From the NCBI GenBank assembly GCA_001599355.1, contig BCGQ01000002.1, positions 633,554-697,553 of the forward strand: a stretch of 64,000 nucleotides of DNA. Direction: 5' to 3'. Shown piece by piece: positions 19,943-30,867 of this stretch (positions are counted from its first letter, which is position 1; each line of letters opens with the position of its first letter). This DNA comes from Nakazawaea peltata. Lineage: Eukaryota > Ascomycota > Pichiomycetes > Alaninales > Pachysolenaceae. The position numbers and the translations under genes were made by a program. The notes below the pieces were generated by a model, which was not told where the DNA came from, did no database searches, and worked only from the letters and a program-made list of their open reading frames with translations.

Positions 19943-19983
19943 AAATTTGTAATATGCTCAATTTCTGTACTTCGTATTTTGCT
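19943..19983 (+). promoter_or_regulatory. Paired recurrent motifs upstream of GAR1
   Basis: Positions 19943-19964 form a 22-base element (core GTAATATGCTCAATTT) recurring with one mismatch at 58331-58352. Positions 19971-19983 are TTCGTATTTTGCT, found elsewhere in the window's gaps. Function unknown. Confidence 0.4.
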
Positions 19984-20056
19984 TCTCATCGTTCCATTTG
20001 GTGTTTCGCGCACGACCTTCTTAACTGAGAGGAACTAAAAAAATTTTTAGAAGGGG

Positions 20057-20069
20057 GAAAAATTTTTCA
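20057..20069 (-). promoter_or_regulatory. RRPE-like element TGAAAAATTTTTC upstream of GAR1
   Basis: Reads TGAAAAATTTTTC on the minus strand, about 95 bp before GAR1. This matches the RRPE consensus (TGAAAAATTTT) of ribosome-biogenesis promoters in yeasts, and GAR1 is such a gene. Confidence 0.55.
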
Positions 20070-20161
20070 TATTGAAAAAGAAAAGGCTTTATTAAAGTTG
20101 AATAGTACGGATTTGATTGTGGATCTATATCTTGAGACTAACGGATACATAGATACTAGTC

Positions 20162-20788
20162 ATGAACAGAGGAAGAGGATCATTCAGAGGTGGATCTAGA
20201 GGTGGATTCGGTGGAGGACGTGGTGGTTTCGGTGGCAGAGCCCCAACCCCTCAAGGACCTCCAGATACTGTATTAGAGATGGGTACATTTGTACATGCAT
20301 GTGAGGGAGATATTGTATGTTTGTCTATAAATACCAAGGTTCCATACTTCAATGCTCCAATATACTTAGAGAACAAGACACAGGTAGGTAAGGTTGATGA
20401 GATCTTGGGTCCTTTGAACGAGGTTTTCTTCACTATCAAGCCATCTGAAGGTGTTGTAGCCAAGTCCTTCAAGGAGGGAGACAAGTTTTACATAAGTCCA
20501 GACAAGTTGTTGCCGTTGGAGAGATTCTTGCCAAAGGCCAAGCCTGTTGGATCTAAGCCAAAGAAGAAGAAGGCTGCTGGAGGTTCTGCTGGAGGCAGAG
20601 GTGGTTTCGGTGGCCGTGGTGGTGCCAGAGGTGGTGCTAGAGGTGGATTTGGAGGTCGTGGTGGATCCAGAGGTGGCTTCGGTGGCCGTGGTGGTGCCAG
20701 AGGTGGTTCCAGAGGTGGCTTCGGTGGTGCTAGAGGTGGTTCCAGAGGTGGTTTTGGTGGTTCCAGAGGTGGTAGAGGAAGATTCTAA
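20162..20788 (+). CDS. GAR1: H/ACA snoRNP protein Gar1
   Basis: Nucleolar subunit of box H/ACA RNPs that guide rRNA pseudouridylation. The 208-residue protein has an N-terminal RGG stretch (about 2-27), a core of about 38-125 ([20 protein letters not shown], then [18 protein letters not shown] and [17 protein letters not shown]), and a C-terminal RGG/GGFGG tail (about 138-208). The GAR-core-GAR layout and the length agree with the family (S. cerevisiae 205). The tail is repetitive in DNA, so its length may vary between strains. The RGG repeats use few CTG codons. Confidence 0.97.
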   Translation: MNRGRGSFRGGSRGGFGGGRGGFGGRAPTPQGPPDTVLEMGTFVHACEGDIVCLSINTKVPYFNAPIYLENKTQVGKVDEILGPLNEVFFTIKPSEGVVAKSFKEGDKFYISPDKLLPLERFLPKAKPVGSKPKKKKAAGGSAGGRGGFGGRGGARGGARGGFGGRGGSRGGFGGRGGARGGSRGGFGGARGGSRGGFGGSRGGRGRF

Positions 20789-22255
20789 TTTCAAAATTAA
20801 GAAGCATATCAATTACGAGACTAGCTTAGATCTGACAGCTTTATGACAATGATCAAAGTTCATTACCGTTCCAATATCACTAATGACGACTACCTTCTTT
20901 ATTTTTTTATCTAATTTGTTATATTACTTTATCATCATTTACACCAATAAATTTATCAAGAATGATTCTGCGTTTTAGGAGGAGACGACTGAGTGTGTCT
21001 GGTCTTTTGTATCGTTATCTGGCAGCTGGTGATTGTGGCTGTCATCGCTGTCTTGAACATGAGGCCTGACTAGTTAATAATTCGTATTTTGCTATGAGTG
21101 ATAACAAAGGTCGTGCATTGATAATCAAATGGATGCAGAAAGATGAGGTTTATTGATGGAGTCATGTTGACGGGTGCACCTGAAAGGAGTTGTAAGGAGG
21201 ATAATGACTTGAAGTTGAGTGTTCAGATATATAAGTCTACAGTGTCTTGGGTGTAGGTCAAAAGGTTCTTTTCCCATAAGCAAATCGGCTCTCTTATTAA
21301 TTTGCTAATAGATAAGCTTAGATCTAAGCTCATCTCAAGCCACTTGAAGACCGTTTGAAGCAGATCTTCCTTATATTAGCTGACCTTGTTTAATACTCTT
21401 GCTGTGGCACTGAAGAAACTCCGCATTTCTGAAATTCCATCACACCTCTAATCCACCACTAAATAATTACTTACCTACTCCATGTTATTAATATTCCCAA
21501 AAGGGTATCTTAATTACATCTAAATTAATTTCCTCTTTAGGGTAATAGAGAACAGGACTAAAAATTCCAGTTGCAGGATAAAAATGGAAACAACAACAAA
21601 GGAGATCCAGTGAGTCGGCATAAGGCAGTTGCAGAGAATGATCATACAGATCTTGTCCTTCCAATGTCAATTGAACTGTCAATTGAAAATTCTTTTGAGG
21701 CTACCAATCTACTCAATATCACGCTAAACCCCCCTTCCTCAAAAAAATCCCACCCCTAAAAAATCACCCATTAAATGAATTTAAATCATCCTAGACACTT
21801 CACTATCAACCTCCAGCTCCTCAAATTCCCCCTTATCACTCCAATCGCCTCCCCATCTCCATCCTCACCCCAACACCCCCAATCTTTTGTGCCGTACACG
21901 ACTAATTTCACCCTCCCCTTCACATACTTTGTGTATACATTTCCCAAAAGGGAAACTTCCAAACATAAAATTTTTCTCGATTTTGACAAATCAAAATACT
22001 CCCAAGATCAGGGAAGAAGTTGAATTCGAGTCAATTCTCATTTAATAGCATTGGTTTTGCTAGTTTTCGAAAACCAAGTAGTACCAAAGTCCAAGTGTTT
22101 GTTTTTGAATTCTTGGTTTGATAATATACCTGGGTGTTGTTCTTTAGTTGTTATTACAATTCAACTAATAACCTCTCCAGAAAGACCACAAGAATTACAC
22201 TTTTAATAGCGGGTAACCAATTTCTTGAACAGCGCTACTACGAATTTTGTACAAG
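20789..22255. other. Long intergenic region between GAR1 and CDC5
   Basis: 1467 bases, the longest gene-free stretch. It contains TTCGTATTTTGCT (21081-21093), GGTCGTG (21109-21115), CACGACT (21897-21903) and A/T tracts. Short open frames near 21571 and 21775 are low-complexity and lack start context or family resemblance. I looked for tRNA and box C/D features and saw none convincing, but an H/ACA snoRNA or other ncRNA cannot be excluded by eye. Confidence 0.5.
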
Positions 22256-24121
22256 ATGTCTTTGAAACCTTTGCAACCGTCTGACTTGAACAAGAGACAG
22301 AACTATTTCGGTTCTAACCAGCTTCAGACTCCAATCAAGCCTGCTGTTAAGCAAGCTGTTGGGGGTGCCGCCGCGGGGGAACAAAAGAAGAAGAAGAAGG
22401 AGAAATTATCCTCTTTATGTAAGACCCCTCCTTCTATTGTCAGAACCAAAGCTGGTAGAGGCTATCATCGTGGATTGTTCTTGGGAGAAGGTGGGTTTGC
22501 CAGATGCTTCCAAATGAAAGATGAGACCGGAGAGATTTATGCTGCAAAGACTGTCGCTAAGGCTTCGATTAAAAATGAGAAGACTAAGACTAAATTGTTG
22601 TCGGAGATTAAAATCCATAAGAGTATGTCTCACTCCAACATTGTCGGTTTCACCGATTGTTTCGAGGATGACGTCAACGTTTACATTTTACTTGAGATTT
22701 GTCCTAACGGAAGTTTGATGGAATTGTTGAAGACAAGAAAATCGTTAACTGAGCCTGAAGTAAGATATTTCATGGTCCAAATTATTGGTGCCATCAAGTA
22801 TTTGCACTCCAGAAGAGTTATTCACAGAGATTTGAAATTGGGTAATATCTTTTTCGACCCTGAGATGGAATTGAAGATTGGAGATTTCGGTTTGGCTTCA
22901 GTTTTGGATCCAAACACTTCTAGAAAGTACACTATCTGTGGTACACCAAACTATATTGCTCCAGAAGTCTTGGGAGGTAAGAATACCGGACATTCTTTTG
23001 AAGTTGACGTGTGGGCTATTGGAGTTATGCTTTTCGCCTTGTTGTGTGGAAAGCCTCCATTCCAATCCAAGGATGTACAAGTTATCTACGAGAGAATCAA
23101 GCAAAACGACTATTCTTTCCCTCCTCAAGAAAGATATCCGGTTTCTGATGAAGCCAAGGCTTTAGTTAAAGAGATCTTGGCCACTAACCCATTACACAGA
23201 CCATCTTTAGATGAGATTTTGGAACACCCATGGTTCAGAGCTGGTGCCTTCCCAAAGAGAATCACTTTGGAAACTTTGAGACATGCTCCAGACTTCTCAC
23301 ATCTCACAAAAGAGGAGTCTTCTATCAACTTCAAAGCCGCCAAGTTGAAGGCCGGTATTAATGATCAAAAGCAAACTCCAGTAGAGCTCTTGAAACAACA
23401 AGAATTGAAAGAGCTGGGTAGAGAGAAGATCTTGCCAACCTCTTTATCTCCAAACAATACCAAGAACAAATATAAGGAAATTAAGAGAACGTTCCAATTG
23501 TCGTCACAAAAATCGATCAAAGATGTACTCTACACAATCGATTTGGTACAGAAAGGTGAAGAGATGCCATGCTCATTACAAACTCCAGTTATCATTACGA
23601 AATGGGTTGACTACAGCAACAAGCATGGTTTCGCCTTTGAGTTGTCCACTAAGACTATCGGAGTGCTTTTCAATAACGGAGACTCTATTTTAAGAACTGA
23701 ACAAGTGCCAGATCACATCGATTACGTGAGGAACGGAATAGTGAGAAGACATTCTGATAGATCGATTCCTTCAATCTTGAAAAACAGTGTTGAGGTCTTG
23801 AAATTCTTCGAAAACTATATGCAAGCCAATTTGTCTTCCAGTGGTAAAGGTCAAAATGCTACAGAGGAGGTTGTCTATATGAAGTTCTACCAAAGAGACG
23901 AGGCCTTTGTAATGTTCCATTTGTCGAACGATACTTTCCAATGGAACTTCAAAGACCACCACAAATACGTCGTCAACGGTACTGTTATAACTCATATCGA
24001 CCCAAGTAAGCAGGTCGCTACTCTTCACATGAAGGAAGCCATTGCTGGCCATTTCAAGGACCCTTCCTTCGGACTCAAATTCGACATAATGAAGAAGAGT
24101 TTGGAGAAATGTTTACAGTGA
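22256..24121 (+). CDS. CDC5: Polo-like kinase Cdc5
   Basis: Mitotic Ser/Thr kinase driving mitotic entry, cohesin release, mitotic exit and cytokinesis. 621 residues from the ATG at 22256; the frame upstream offers only TTG. The kinase domain is at about 70-325, with Gly loop LGEGGFARC, Lys98, HRD Asp192, DFG at 210-212 and activation-loop Thr226 in KYTICGTPNYIAPE (Plk1 Thr210). Two polo boxes follow: the first starts at Trp450 in WVDYSNKHGF; the second includes KFYQRDEAFVMFHLSND and DHHKYV, keeping the His-x-Lys phosphopeptide pincer. All key residues are present, so it should be active. Confidence 0.97.
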   Translation: MSLKPLQPSDLNKRQNYFGSNQLQTPIKPAVKQAVGGAAAGEQKKKKKEKLSSLCKTPPSIVRTKAGRGYHRGLFLGEGGFARCFQMKDETGEIYAAKTVAKASIKNEKTKTKLLSEIKIHKSMSHSNIVGFTDCFEDDVNVYILLEICPNGSLMELLKTRKSLTEPEVRYFMVQIIGAIKYLHSRRVIHRDLKLGNIFFDPEMELKIGDFGLASVLDPNTSRKYTICGTPNYIAPEVLGGKNTGHSFEVDVWAIGVMLFALLCGKPPFQSKDVQVIYERIKQNDYSFPPQERYPVSDEAKALVKEILATNPLHRPSLDEILEHPWFRAGAFPKRITLETLRHAPDFSHLTKEESSINFKAAKLKAGINDQKQTPVELLKQQELKELGREKILPTSLSPNNTKNKYKEIKRTFQLSSQKSIKDVLYTIDLVQKGEEMPCSLQTPVIITKWVDYSNKHGFAFELSTKTIGVLFNNGDSILRTEQVPDHIDYVRNGIVRRHSDRSIPSILKNSVEVLKFFENYMQANLSSSGKGQNATEEVVYMKFYQRDEAFVMFHLSNDTFQWNFKDHHKYVVNGTVITHIDPSKQVATLHMKEAIAGHFKDPSFGLKFDIMKKSLEKCLQ

Positions 24122-24395
24122 TCCTAATGTTTTTTTCAATTCGTTGCATATCGAGATCTTGCAGCTTTGATGTCTATCGCTAATTTTGTTTTTCCCTGTA
24201 TTGATACATATATAATCCTTCCCTAATAATAATAGCTACATACCCAAAAGAACTGTTGGGGGTTATATGAAAAATGATGTAATTGATAATTAATTAAGAG
24301 GGGGTATACGAGGGGGGAACACGAGGTGGTGATCCTACACAAATTATTAAATCATTCTTTTAGTATATAATGTACATACAAGTAGTCCATGCTAC

Positions 24396-24858
24396 TCATC
24401 TAAAGATAACACCTTCATCATCGTCGTCATCATCATCATCGGCATTGTTCTCAACCAAAGACTTGATTTGCCATTCTTGTTCAAACTTCTTAGAAACATC
24501 TCCCAATAAATTGATCAATTCGGTACAGGCGTTTCTCAAAGCGGTCTTAGGCTTGTAACCTTCTTCAGTCTGCAATCTCATTACAAAGTTGGCAAACAAT
24601 GGATGTGGAATCTTGTAAGCGACGAAAATGACACGAGGGTCGTTGATCAACTGCTGCCTAAGAATGTTACCCAATGTATGGTCTTCTCTTTCAAATTTTA
24701 TTAATATGCAGTTAGGCACTCTTGGGTCTGGAGTTATTTCCAATCTAAAAGGGTTAGTAAGTACTCGCAAAGAGAATCAGTCCAAATGATAGTAGATATA
24801 CATACTTTGAGACACCGTCCGGTAAGATGAATAATTCGAATCTATCTGGAGCGTTCAT
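24396..24858 (-). CDS. RPB11: RNA polymerase II subunit Rpb11 (one intron)
   Basis: Core assembly subunit that dimerises with Rpb3, homologous to bacterial alpha. On the minus strand exon 1 is 24858-24806 and exon 2 is 24744-24396. The 61-nt intron begins GTATGT and ends TACTAACCCTTTTAG. Splicing restores [18 protein letters not shown] followed by [18 protein letters not shown], matching S. cerevisiae ([21 protein letters not shown]). The conserved EDHTLGN motif is present. The 133-residue product exceeds S. cerevisiae (120) because of an acidic Asp-rich tail. Confidence 0.95.
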
Positions 24859-25884
24859 GATGGTGGTATAATACAGGTAAAAATACACTCAAGATATATC
24901 AAATAACGGAGGTGTAATGATACGGTATTGGGAATGATCGATCGAGTCAGTATCTTTCGGAAATCCACGCCGTTTCAATCCTCTCCTCGCCTTCGACACG
25001 AATTTTTAACCGCTGAAGGGCTCCTTTTCGTTCCCGTAGTTGAGAATTTTTCTGTCGTCCAAGAAAAGTCGTGTGTGGATGTCGATTTCCTAAATAGGAA
25101 ATGTGATATTAGTTACCCTGCTCAGGGAGTTGACAAGGGGAGAGGGATAGGAGGAAGAGAAGGAGGGGCCAGAAGGTAAGGACTAGGTAAGGTGGATGGT
25201 GCAGATTGAGATCCAATGAGATTCAGATGCTTGTCAGGTTTCATCAACGTGAAATTCAGTTATTCAATTCATTTTCAAGTATGATTTTTCGAGGTGGTTT
25301 AGATCTCCTAGTTAAATTTCTGTTAAATTTCTGTTAAATTTCCATAATAGGCTAATTGTAGGGGTAGGAAAGGACTGTGGAGGGAAAAGTAATGTATGTA
25401 ATGGCAGTAGAGACCATCTCTGAGTGTGTGTTTCTGTGGGTCCCTCACTACCTTTCTGTATATCCTCCCTCTCGTTCTTTCCTCCTCTTGCCTCCCCTCC
25501 CCTATCCTTCTCTCCTTCGTACCCTCTTACCCATTCGTTCCTCCCTCTCTCCCCCTTCCTTCTTTCCTCCCTCTCCCCTTCTGTTTTTCCTTCCCCCTTC
25601 CCTCCCTCCATACAAATCCTCACATTCACAAGGAAAAAAAAAAACAGGAAAACGCAAATTCTCCTTTTGATTATTTCTCCTTCATTCGTATTCAATTCTG
25701 TAATACACCCTAGATTCCAGGTATCTAATCAGAAGTATTTCGGTGAAAGAGGTAGTCGCCCAAGTGTTGAATCGCCGATTGAAGTGTGAGAGAATCAGAC
25801 TTTGGAGAGAACAAACTAGACGACCGCGCTTTTTGACAAGAACTGACATTCTGATCTACTTAATTATTTGAATTGGATACAAGA
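24859..25884. other. Divergent promoter region between RPB11 and SIN3
   Basis: 1026 bases. AGTCGTG occurs at 25067-25073. A long C/T-rich tract at about 25440-25620 yields spurious open frames on both strands. A 10-bp direct repeat (TTAAATTTCT) occurs near 25312. No supported gene. Confidence 0.6.
25440..25620. repeat. Long pyrimidine-rich tract upstream of SIN3
   Basis: About 180 bases dominated by C and T on the plus strand (CCTCCC, CTTCC and similar runs). Such asymmetric tracts exclude nucleosomes or serve as TATA-less promoter elements in many fungi. Here it lies 265-445 bp before the SIN3 start. Confidence 0.6.
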
Positions 25885-28800
25885 ATGCAGGGCAAGAACT
25901 GGAAGGGATCTGAGACCCCTAATGGTCCTGAAAATAGACCAGGGTTACTGCCAACGTTTCCGTAAGTTATATTTGTGTTGATTGGCGAAGGGTCGACCCC
26001 CCTTCCCCTCTTACTCGATGGAGTCATATACTAACTATTAAAAAAGACGCCAACCTAACGCTCCTGTTTTACCGCCGCCATCAAGTTTAGAAAATGGTAA
26101 GTTCATCTCATCCATCATTGGAGCTCCTATTCACGTGTTGGATTCATTACTAACGATATGTTCAAGGCCAATATTATTTACCTTCGCTTCCTGGGTTGGG
26201 CAATTCTCATGAAAGTGGTAGTGGGTTTGGAATAAATCCGATGAATAACATGCATTCGGTAAGTTTAAAGATTTTATTTCACGATTCAAGACTTATACTA
26301 ACTTATTTTAAAGGAACCTTTACATCAGAAACCACTTGAACTGCTGCCTCCATCTCAAGTTACTCCACAACAGCAAGCTCCACCAACCGCCAATACAGGT
26401 TCCGCGCCACAAGCTGAATCCCTGCCATCACAGCAGCCACCTCAAGGGCTGCCTCAGGGTCCTCCACTGTCTCTGTCGGCTGGTTCTGCTTCCTCCACTA
26501 CTGGAGCCCCAGCTACAACCGCCGCTTCAACGGCTCAGACCTCTATGGGGATTCAGTCTGTATCGTCTAACTATAAACCATTAAACGTGAAGGACGCTTT
26601 ATCATATTTGGACCAAGTCAAGAATCAGTTCCAATATCAACCTGATGTCTATAATTTGTTCTTGGATATCATGAAGGACTTCAAAAGTCAAACGTGAGTA
26701 CATCAATTTGAACCATTCGAACCGTGCGCCTGTTACCCGGCCTTTAGATTTTTCCTCCGAGAAAATGCCAGGACCGTGTTATCTTAGGTAGGGTAACCTG
26801 CGCGGGTGGATGGTTGCGATAATAGGAAATTACTATAATAGGAAATCAATAAAGACTTCCTATTGAAGTATTTCCATTTTAGGAAATTTTACTAACAAAT
26901 CCATAGTATTGATACACCTGGAGTTATTGATAGAGTCTCAACTTTATTCAGAGGTCATCCAAATCTTATGCAAGGTTTCAACACATTCTTACCACCAGGT
27001 TATAGAATTGAATGCTCTTTAGACCCTTCAGATCCAAATCCGATAATTGTAACAACCCCAATGGGTACCACAGCTAGACCTGAGCTGGTTGGTGAGTATG
27101 ATCAAAGACAATGGGGTCAACAGCAACCTCCAATTCATCAAGGTGGTGCTCAATCTGACCACCCTCCAATGCTGCAACTGCCTCAACCACAGCCAGCTGT
27201 AATGAACCCTTATAACCAACTGTATGCTCCTCCAGGACAACTGCCTCCACTGGCATCAATGGTAGCACCTTCTGCGTCTCCAAATAGTCCAATTGAATTC
27301 AACCATGCTATCAGTTACGTTAACAAGATTAAGACTCGTTTCGCCAACCAACCGGATATTTACAAACATTTCTTGGAGATTTTACAAACTTATCAAAGAG
27401 AGCAGAAACCAATCACCGAGGTTTATCATCAAGTAACGGCCTTATTCCATGATGCCCCTGATCTTTTGGATGATTTCAAGCAATTCTTGCCTGATACTTC
27501 TTCTCAAGCTGAAAGACAGCAACAAATGCCTCCACAACAGCCTCTGCTGCCGGTTCAACAACAGCTGCAACCTCCTCAAGAGTACTATAAGCCTGGCGGA
27601 AAGAACTCTTTACCTCCTCTTGGTAATTTCCAACCTCCAGCAACTGGATCCAAAGAGAGAAAGAAGAAAGGTTACCCTGCTGAACTGCCAGTCTCCGATC
27701 TCAGAGGTGCTCCAATTGTTCCTTCTAAGAAATCCAAGAAAGACTTGGCTCAACAAGCCAATGAGATTCTCCAGGACAATCAAGTCCAGGCTGCTTCGAC
27801 ATTGTCAGAGGAAATTGGCTTCTTTGACAAGGTTAAGAAAGCTGTTGGTAACAAACAAGTATACAATGAGTTTTTGAAGATCATCAACTTGTATTCTCAA
27901 GATATTATTGACAAAGAGACATTAGTAGAACGTGTGGAAGGTTTCATTGGCCCATTCCCAGACTTATTTGAATGGTTCAAGCACTTTGTCGGTTACGATG
28001 GTAAGCCTTTACACATCGAGAACATCACCTTCAAGAAGCATCAATTGGAATTGTCATTATGTAAAACTTGTGGTCCATCTTATAGACTCTTGCCTAAAGC
28101 CGAGACTTTCATGCCTTGCTCAGGTAGAGATGATATGTGTTGGGAAGTATTGAATGACGAATGGGTTGGACATCCAACTTGGGCCTCAGAAGATTCAGGT
28201 TTCATTGCCCATCGTAAGAATCAATATGAAGAGATGCTTTTCAGAACTGAAGAAGAAAGACATGAGTACGACTACTATATGGAGGCTAATTTGAGGACGA
28301 TTCAAACTTTAGAAACCATTGCTAATCGTATCGCTAACATGTCAGCTGAAGAGAAACTGCAATTCAAATTACCTCCTGGCTTAGGTCATACTTCAACTAC
28401 CATCTATAAGAAGGTAATCCGTAAGATTTACGATAAGGATCGTGGATTTGAAGTGATTGACGCTTTACATGAGAACCCAGCTGTGGCTGTTCCTATTGTG
28501 TTGAAACGTTTAAAGCAGAAGGACGAGGAATGGAAACGTTCTCACCGTGAATGGAATAAGGTATGGAGAGAATTAGAACAGAAAGTGTTCATGAAGAGTT
28601 TGGATCATTTGGGATTGACTTTCAAGCAAACTGATAAGAAGTTATTGACCACTAAACAATTGATTTCGGAAATCAGTACTATTAAGATTGAGCAATCTCA
28701 AAAGAGATTACATCCTTTGACTCCAAATCCAAAAGAACAGTTAGAATACGAGTTTAACGATTACGGAATTGTTCTTGATATTCTCAAGTTGACTATTATC

Positions 28801-30462
28801 TTCTTGAACAACTCCTCGACATATTCAGCCAATGATAAAGAGAGATTAGAACTGTTTGTCAAGAGTTTTGTATCGCTTTTCTTCTCGTTGACTCCGGAGT
28901 ACATTGAAGAAGGGTTGGAGGCTCGTGATTTCGAGGCTTCAACTCAGGACAATTCGAACGATAAAGAGTCCGATGAAGTACCATCGGAGACTGATCTGAA
29001 GGAAGAAGCTCCGGTAAGTAAGAAACGTGGTCGTGGAGAGACAGATTTGTTGAAAGACGTATTAAGAAGGAACAACAATAAACTGGCTAAGAATAAACGT
29101 GAAGATACTCCTGAGACTTCTTCAGCTGGAGGTTCCGTGTCTGGAACTCCTCACCCTGAAGAAAGTGTTTCTGAACCAGTTGAAGAAGCTGAGATCTCCG
29201 AGCATATTTCAAAAGCTGCTCAAAGTTGGATAGATACAGTCTCAGCTTACGAAGAAGCTATCATCTCAGACTTCTCCTCCCCTCAAAGACACAACTACAA
29301 CTTATTCTCCAACACCACCATCTATGTGTTCTTCAGATACTTACGTACTTTGTATGAGAGATTAGAGGAGATCAAGAAGATGAATCTGGAAGTCAATCTG
29401 GATATTTCTAGTCGTAAAGAAACTCAGTTTGCTAAAGACCTCGGTTTGATTTCTCATCAATTACAAGACATGGGAATTGCCATGAAGGGAGATGACAGCT
29501 ATAATGAGATGTTGAAGTTGTCTACTCGTTTGATTGAAGGAGATCTCGAACATCAATGGTTCGAAGAAGCTTTAAGAGACGGTTACCGTAATCAAGCTTA
29601 TAAGTTGTTCACTATTGACAAGGTGGTTCAAGGTATTGTAAAACATCTGCACAGCATCGTTTCCGATCATAAAACCTCTGAGATGATCTTGTTGTTTGAG
29701 AAGGACAGAGGAAAGAGCTCTACTACAGCTCAAGAACAGATCTTATACCGTATGCAAGTACGTTCGTTCATGGGTCTGGATGATCATATGTTCCGTTTGA
29801 TGTTCAATGATAAGACCAACAAGGTGATTATTCAATTTGTCGACGTGGATGATTTGACATTGAAGGAATTTAAAGACGATGATTCCAAGTATAACTACTA
29901 TGTGACCACTTATGTCATGTCCCACCCTACCGAGAATATCCACTCCGATAAGATCTCTATACCTTTCTTGAAGGAGTCATTGAGAGAGGAAGAAGATGAT
30001 GAAGAACAAGAGGAACTGTTGAATGGATTCGTAGATCCTCAATTGAAGGTTAGCATTGATAAGAATACCTATAAAATGTTCTTTGAGGCTGGATCTTTCG
30101 ATGAGTTTTCTAGAAATAGTGTTTATGTCGGAGTCAATCCTAAGAAGTTGAAGCCTAGACAAAAGAAGATGGAGAAATTCGTTGGTATTTTGGAAGGTGA
30201 ATATGGAATGGGTAAGGAGAAAGAAGAGGCAGAGATCGAACTGAACAAACAGAGATTTGAAGTTTTGGTTAAAGACGGTGCTGAGCTGTTTATGAATTTC
30301 AAGGTAGTGGAATCAAAGGATGAGGATATTACCGAGACTACAGCTGATGGTAATGATACTAAGGAGGAGATTAAGGATAGCAGTAATGGAGAGGTGAAGG
30401 ATCAAGTAGTAGAGAAAGAGAAAGAGGTGAAAGATCTGGAAGGGGATGTCGAGATGAAGTGA
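25885..30462 (+). CDS. SIN3: Sin3 corepressor scaffold (four introns)
   Basis: Scaffold of the Rpd3 histone deacetylase complex. Five exons by splice signals and frame: 25885-25961, 26047-26096, 26167-26258, 26314-26693, 26907-30462. All four introns have TACTAAC and end in AG (85, 70, 55 and 213 nt). The product is 1384 residues. PAH1 (about 165-235, [20 protein letters not shown]) is split by intron 4; PAH2 is about 330-400 ([19 protein letters not shown]) and PAH3 about 500-570 ([19 protein letters not shown]). The HDAC-interaction domain (about 581-700) has [10 protein letters not shown] and [20 protein letters not shown]. The N-terminus and PAH1-PAH2 linker are Pro/Gln-rich with many CTG codons. 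Exon 1 encodes [20 protein letters not shown]. Confidence 0.95.
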
Positions 30463-30867
30463 GAAAGTGAGAGGGGAAAGTTTGATATTTGTTAGTCTTT
30501 ATTTTGATCAGTATATTGTTGTATTATATAGTTAAAATTGTGAATATTAAGTGTAGGAATGCTTGTAACTTCTGGTGGTCACTCTGGTAACCTTTTGGTA
30601 ACCTCTTCTGGTGAGCACCACGCTGAGCATCATAGTGAGCACCACGCTGAGCATCATAGTGAGCACCACGCTGAGCATCATAGTGAGCACTACGGCTAAA
30701 CTTGGGGAGGGGAAACGGAAGGTGAAGATGCGCAGCAAAGGGTGGGCTGGTGAGTAGGGGGTTAGCAGGGGTCTGCAGGGGGGTCATCATAATGCGCAGT
30801 GCGTTTAGCATTGGGGCCCAGCGAAAGGATGATGGGGGTACACAAATGAGTAGGTGGTTGAGTAATA
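30463..30867. other. Intergenic between SIN3 and PFA4 (convergent 3' ends)
   Basis: 405 bases between convergent genes. Holds the 24-bp minisatellite at 30613-30695 and a G-rich stretch after it. Open frames crossing it are products of the repeat. Confidence 0.65.
30613..30695. repeat. 24-bp minisatellite, three identical copies plus a partial
   Basis: Units at 30613-30636, 30637-30660 and 30661-30684 are identical (starting GAGCACCACGCTGAGC); a partial fourth copy with one change runs to 30695. Identity of the units suggests recent expansion. The 24-bp length is divisible by three, so it creates a repetitive open frame on the minus strand that is not a gene. Confidence 0.95.

Noticed and set aside
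21571-22023. Small open frames in the GAR1-CDC5 gap
   Set aside because: Low complexity, no family resemblance, overlapping A/T-rich promoter sequence.
25377-25789. Four overlapping open frames upstream of SIN3
   Set aside because: They come from a pyrimidine-rich tract and consist of Ser, Pro, Leu and Phe runs.
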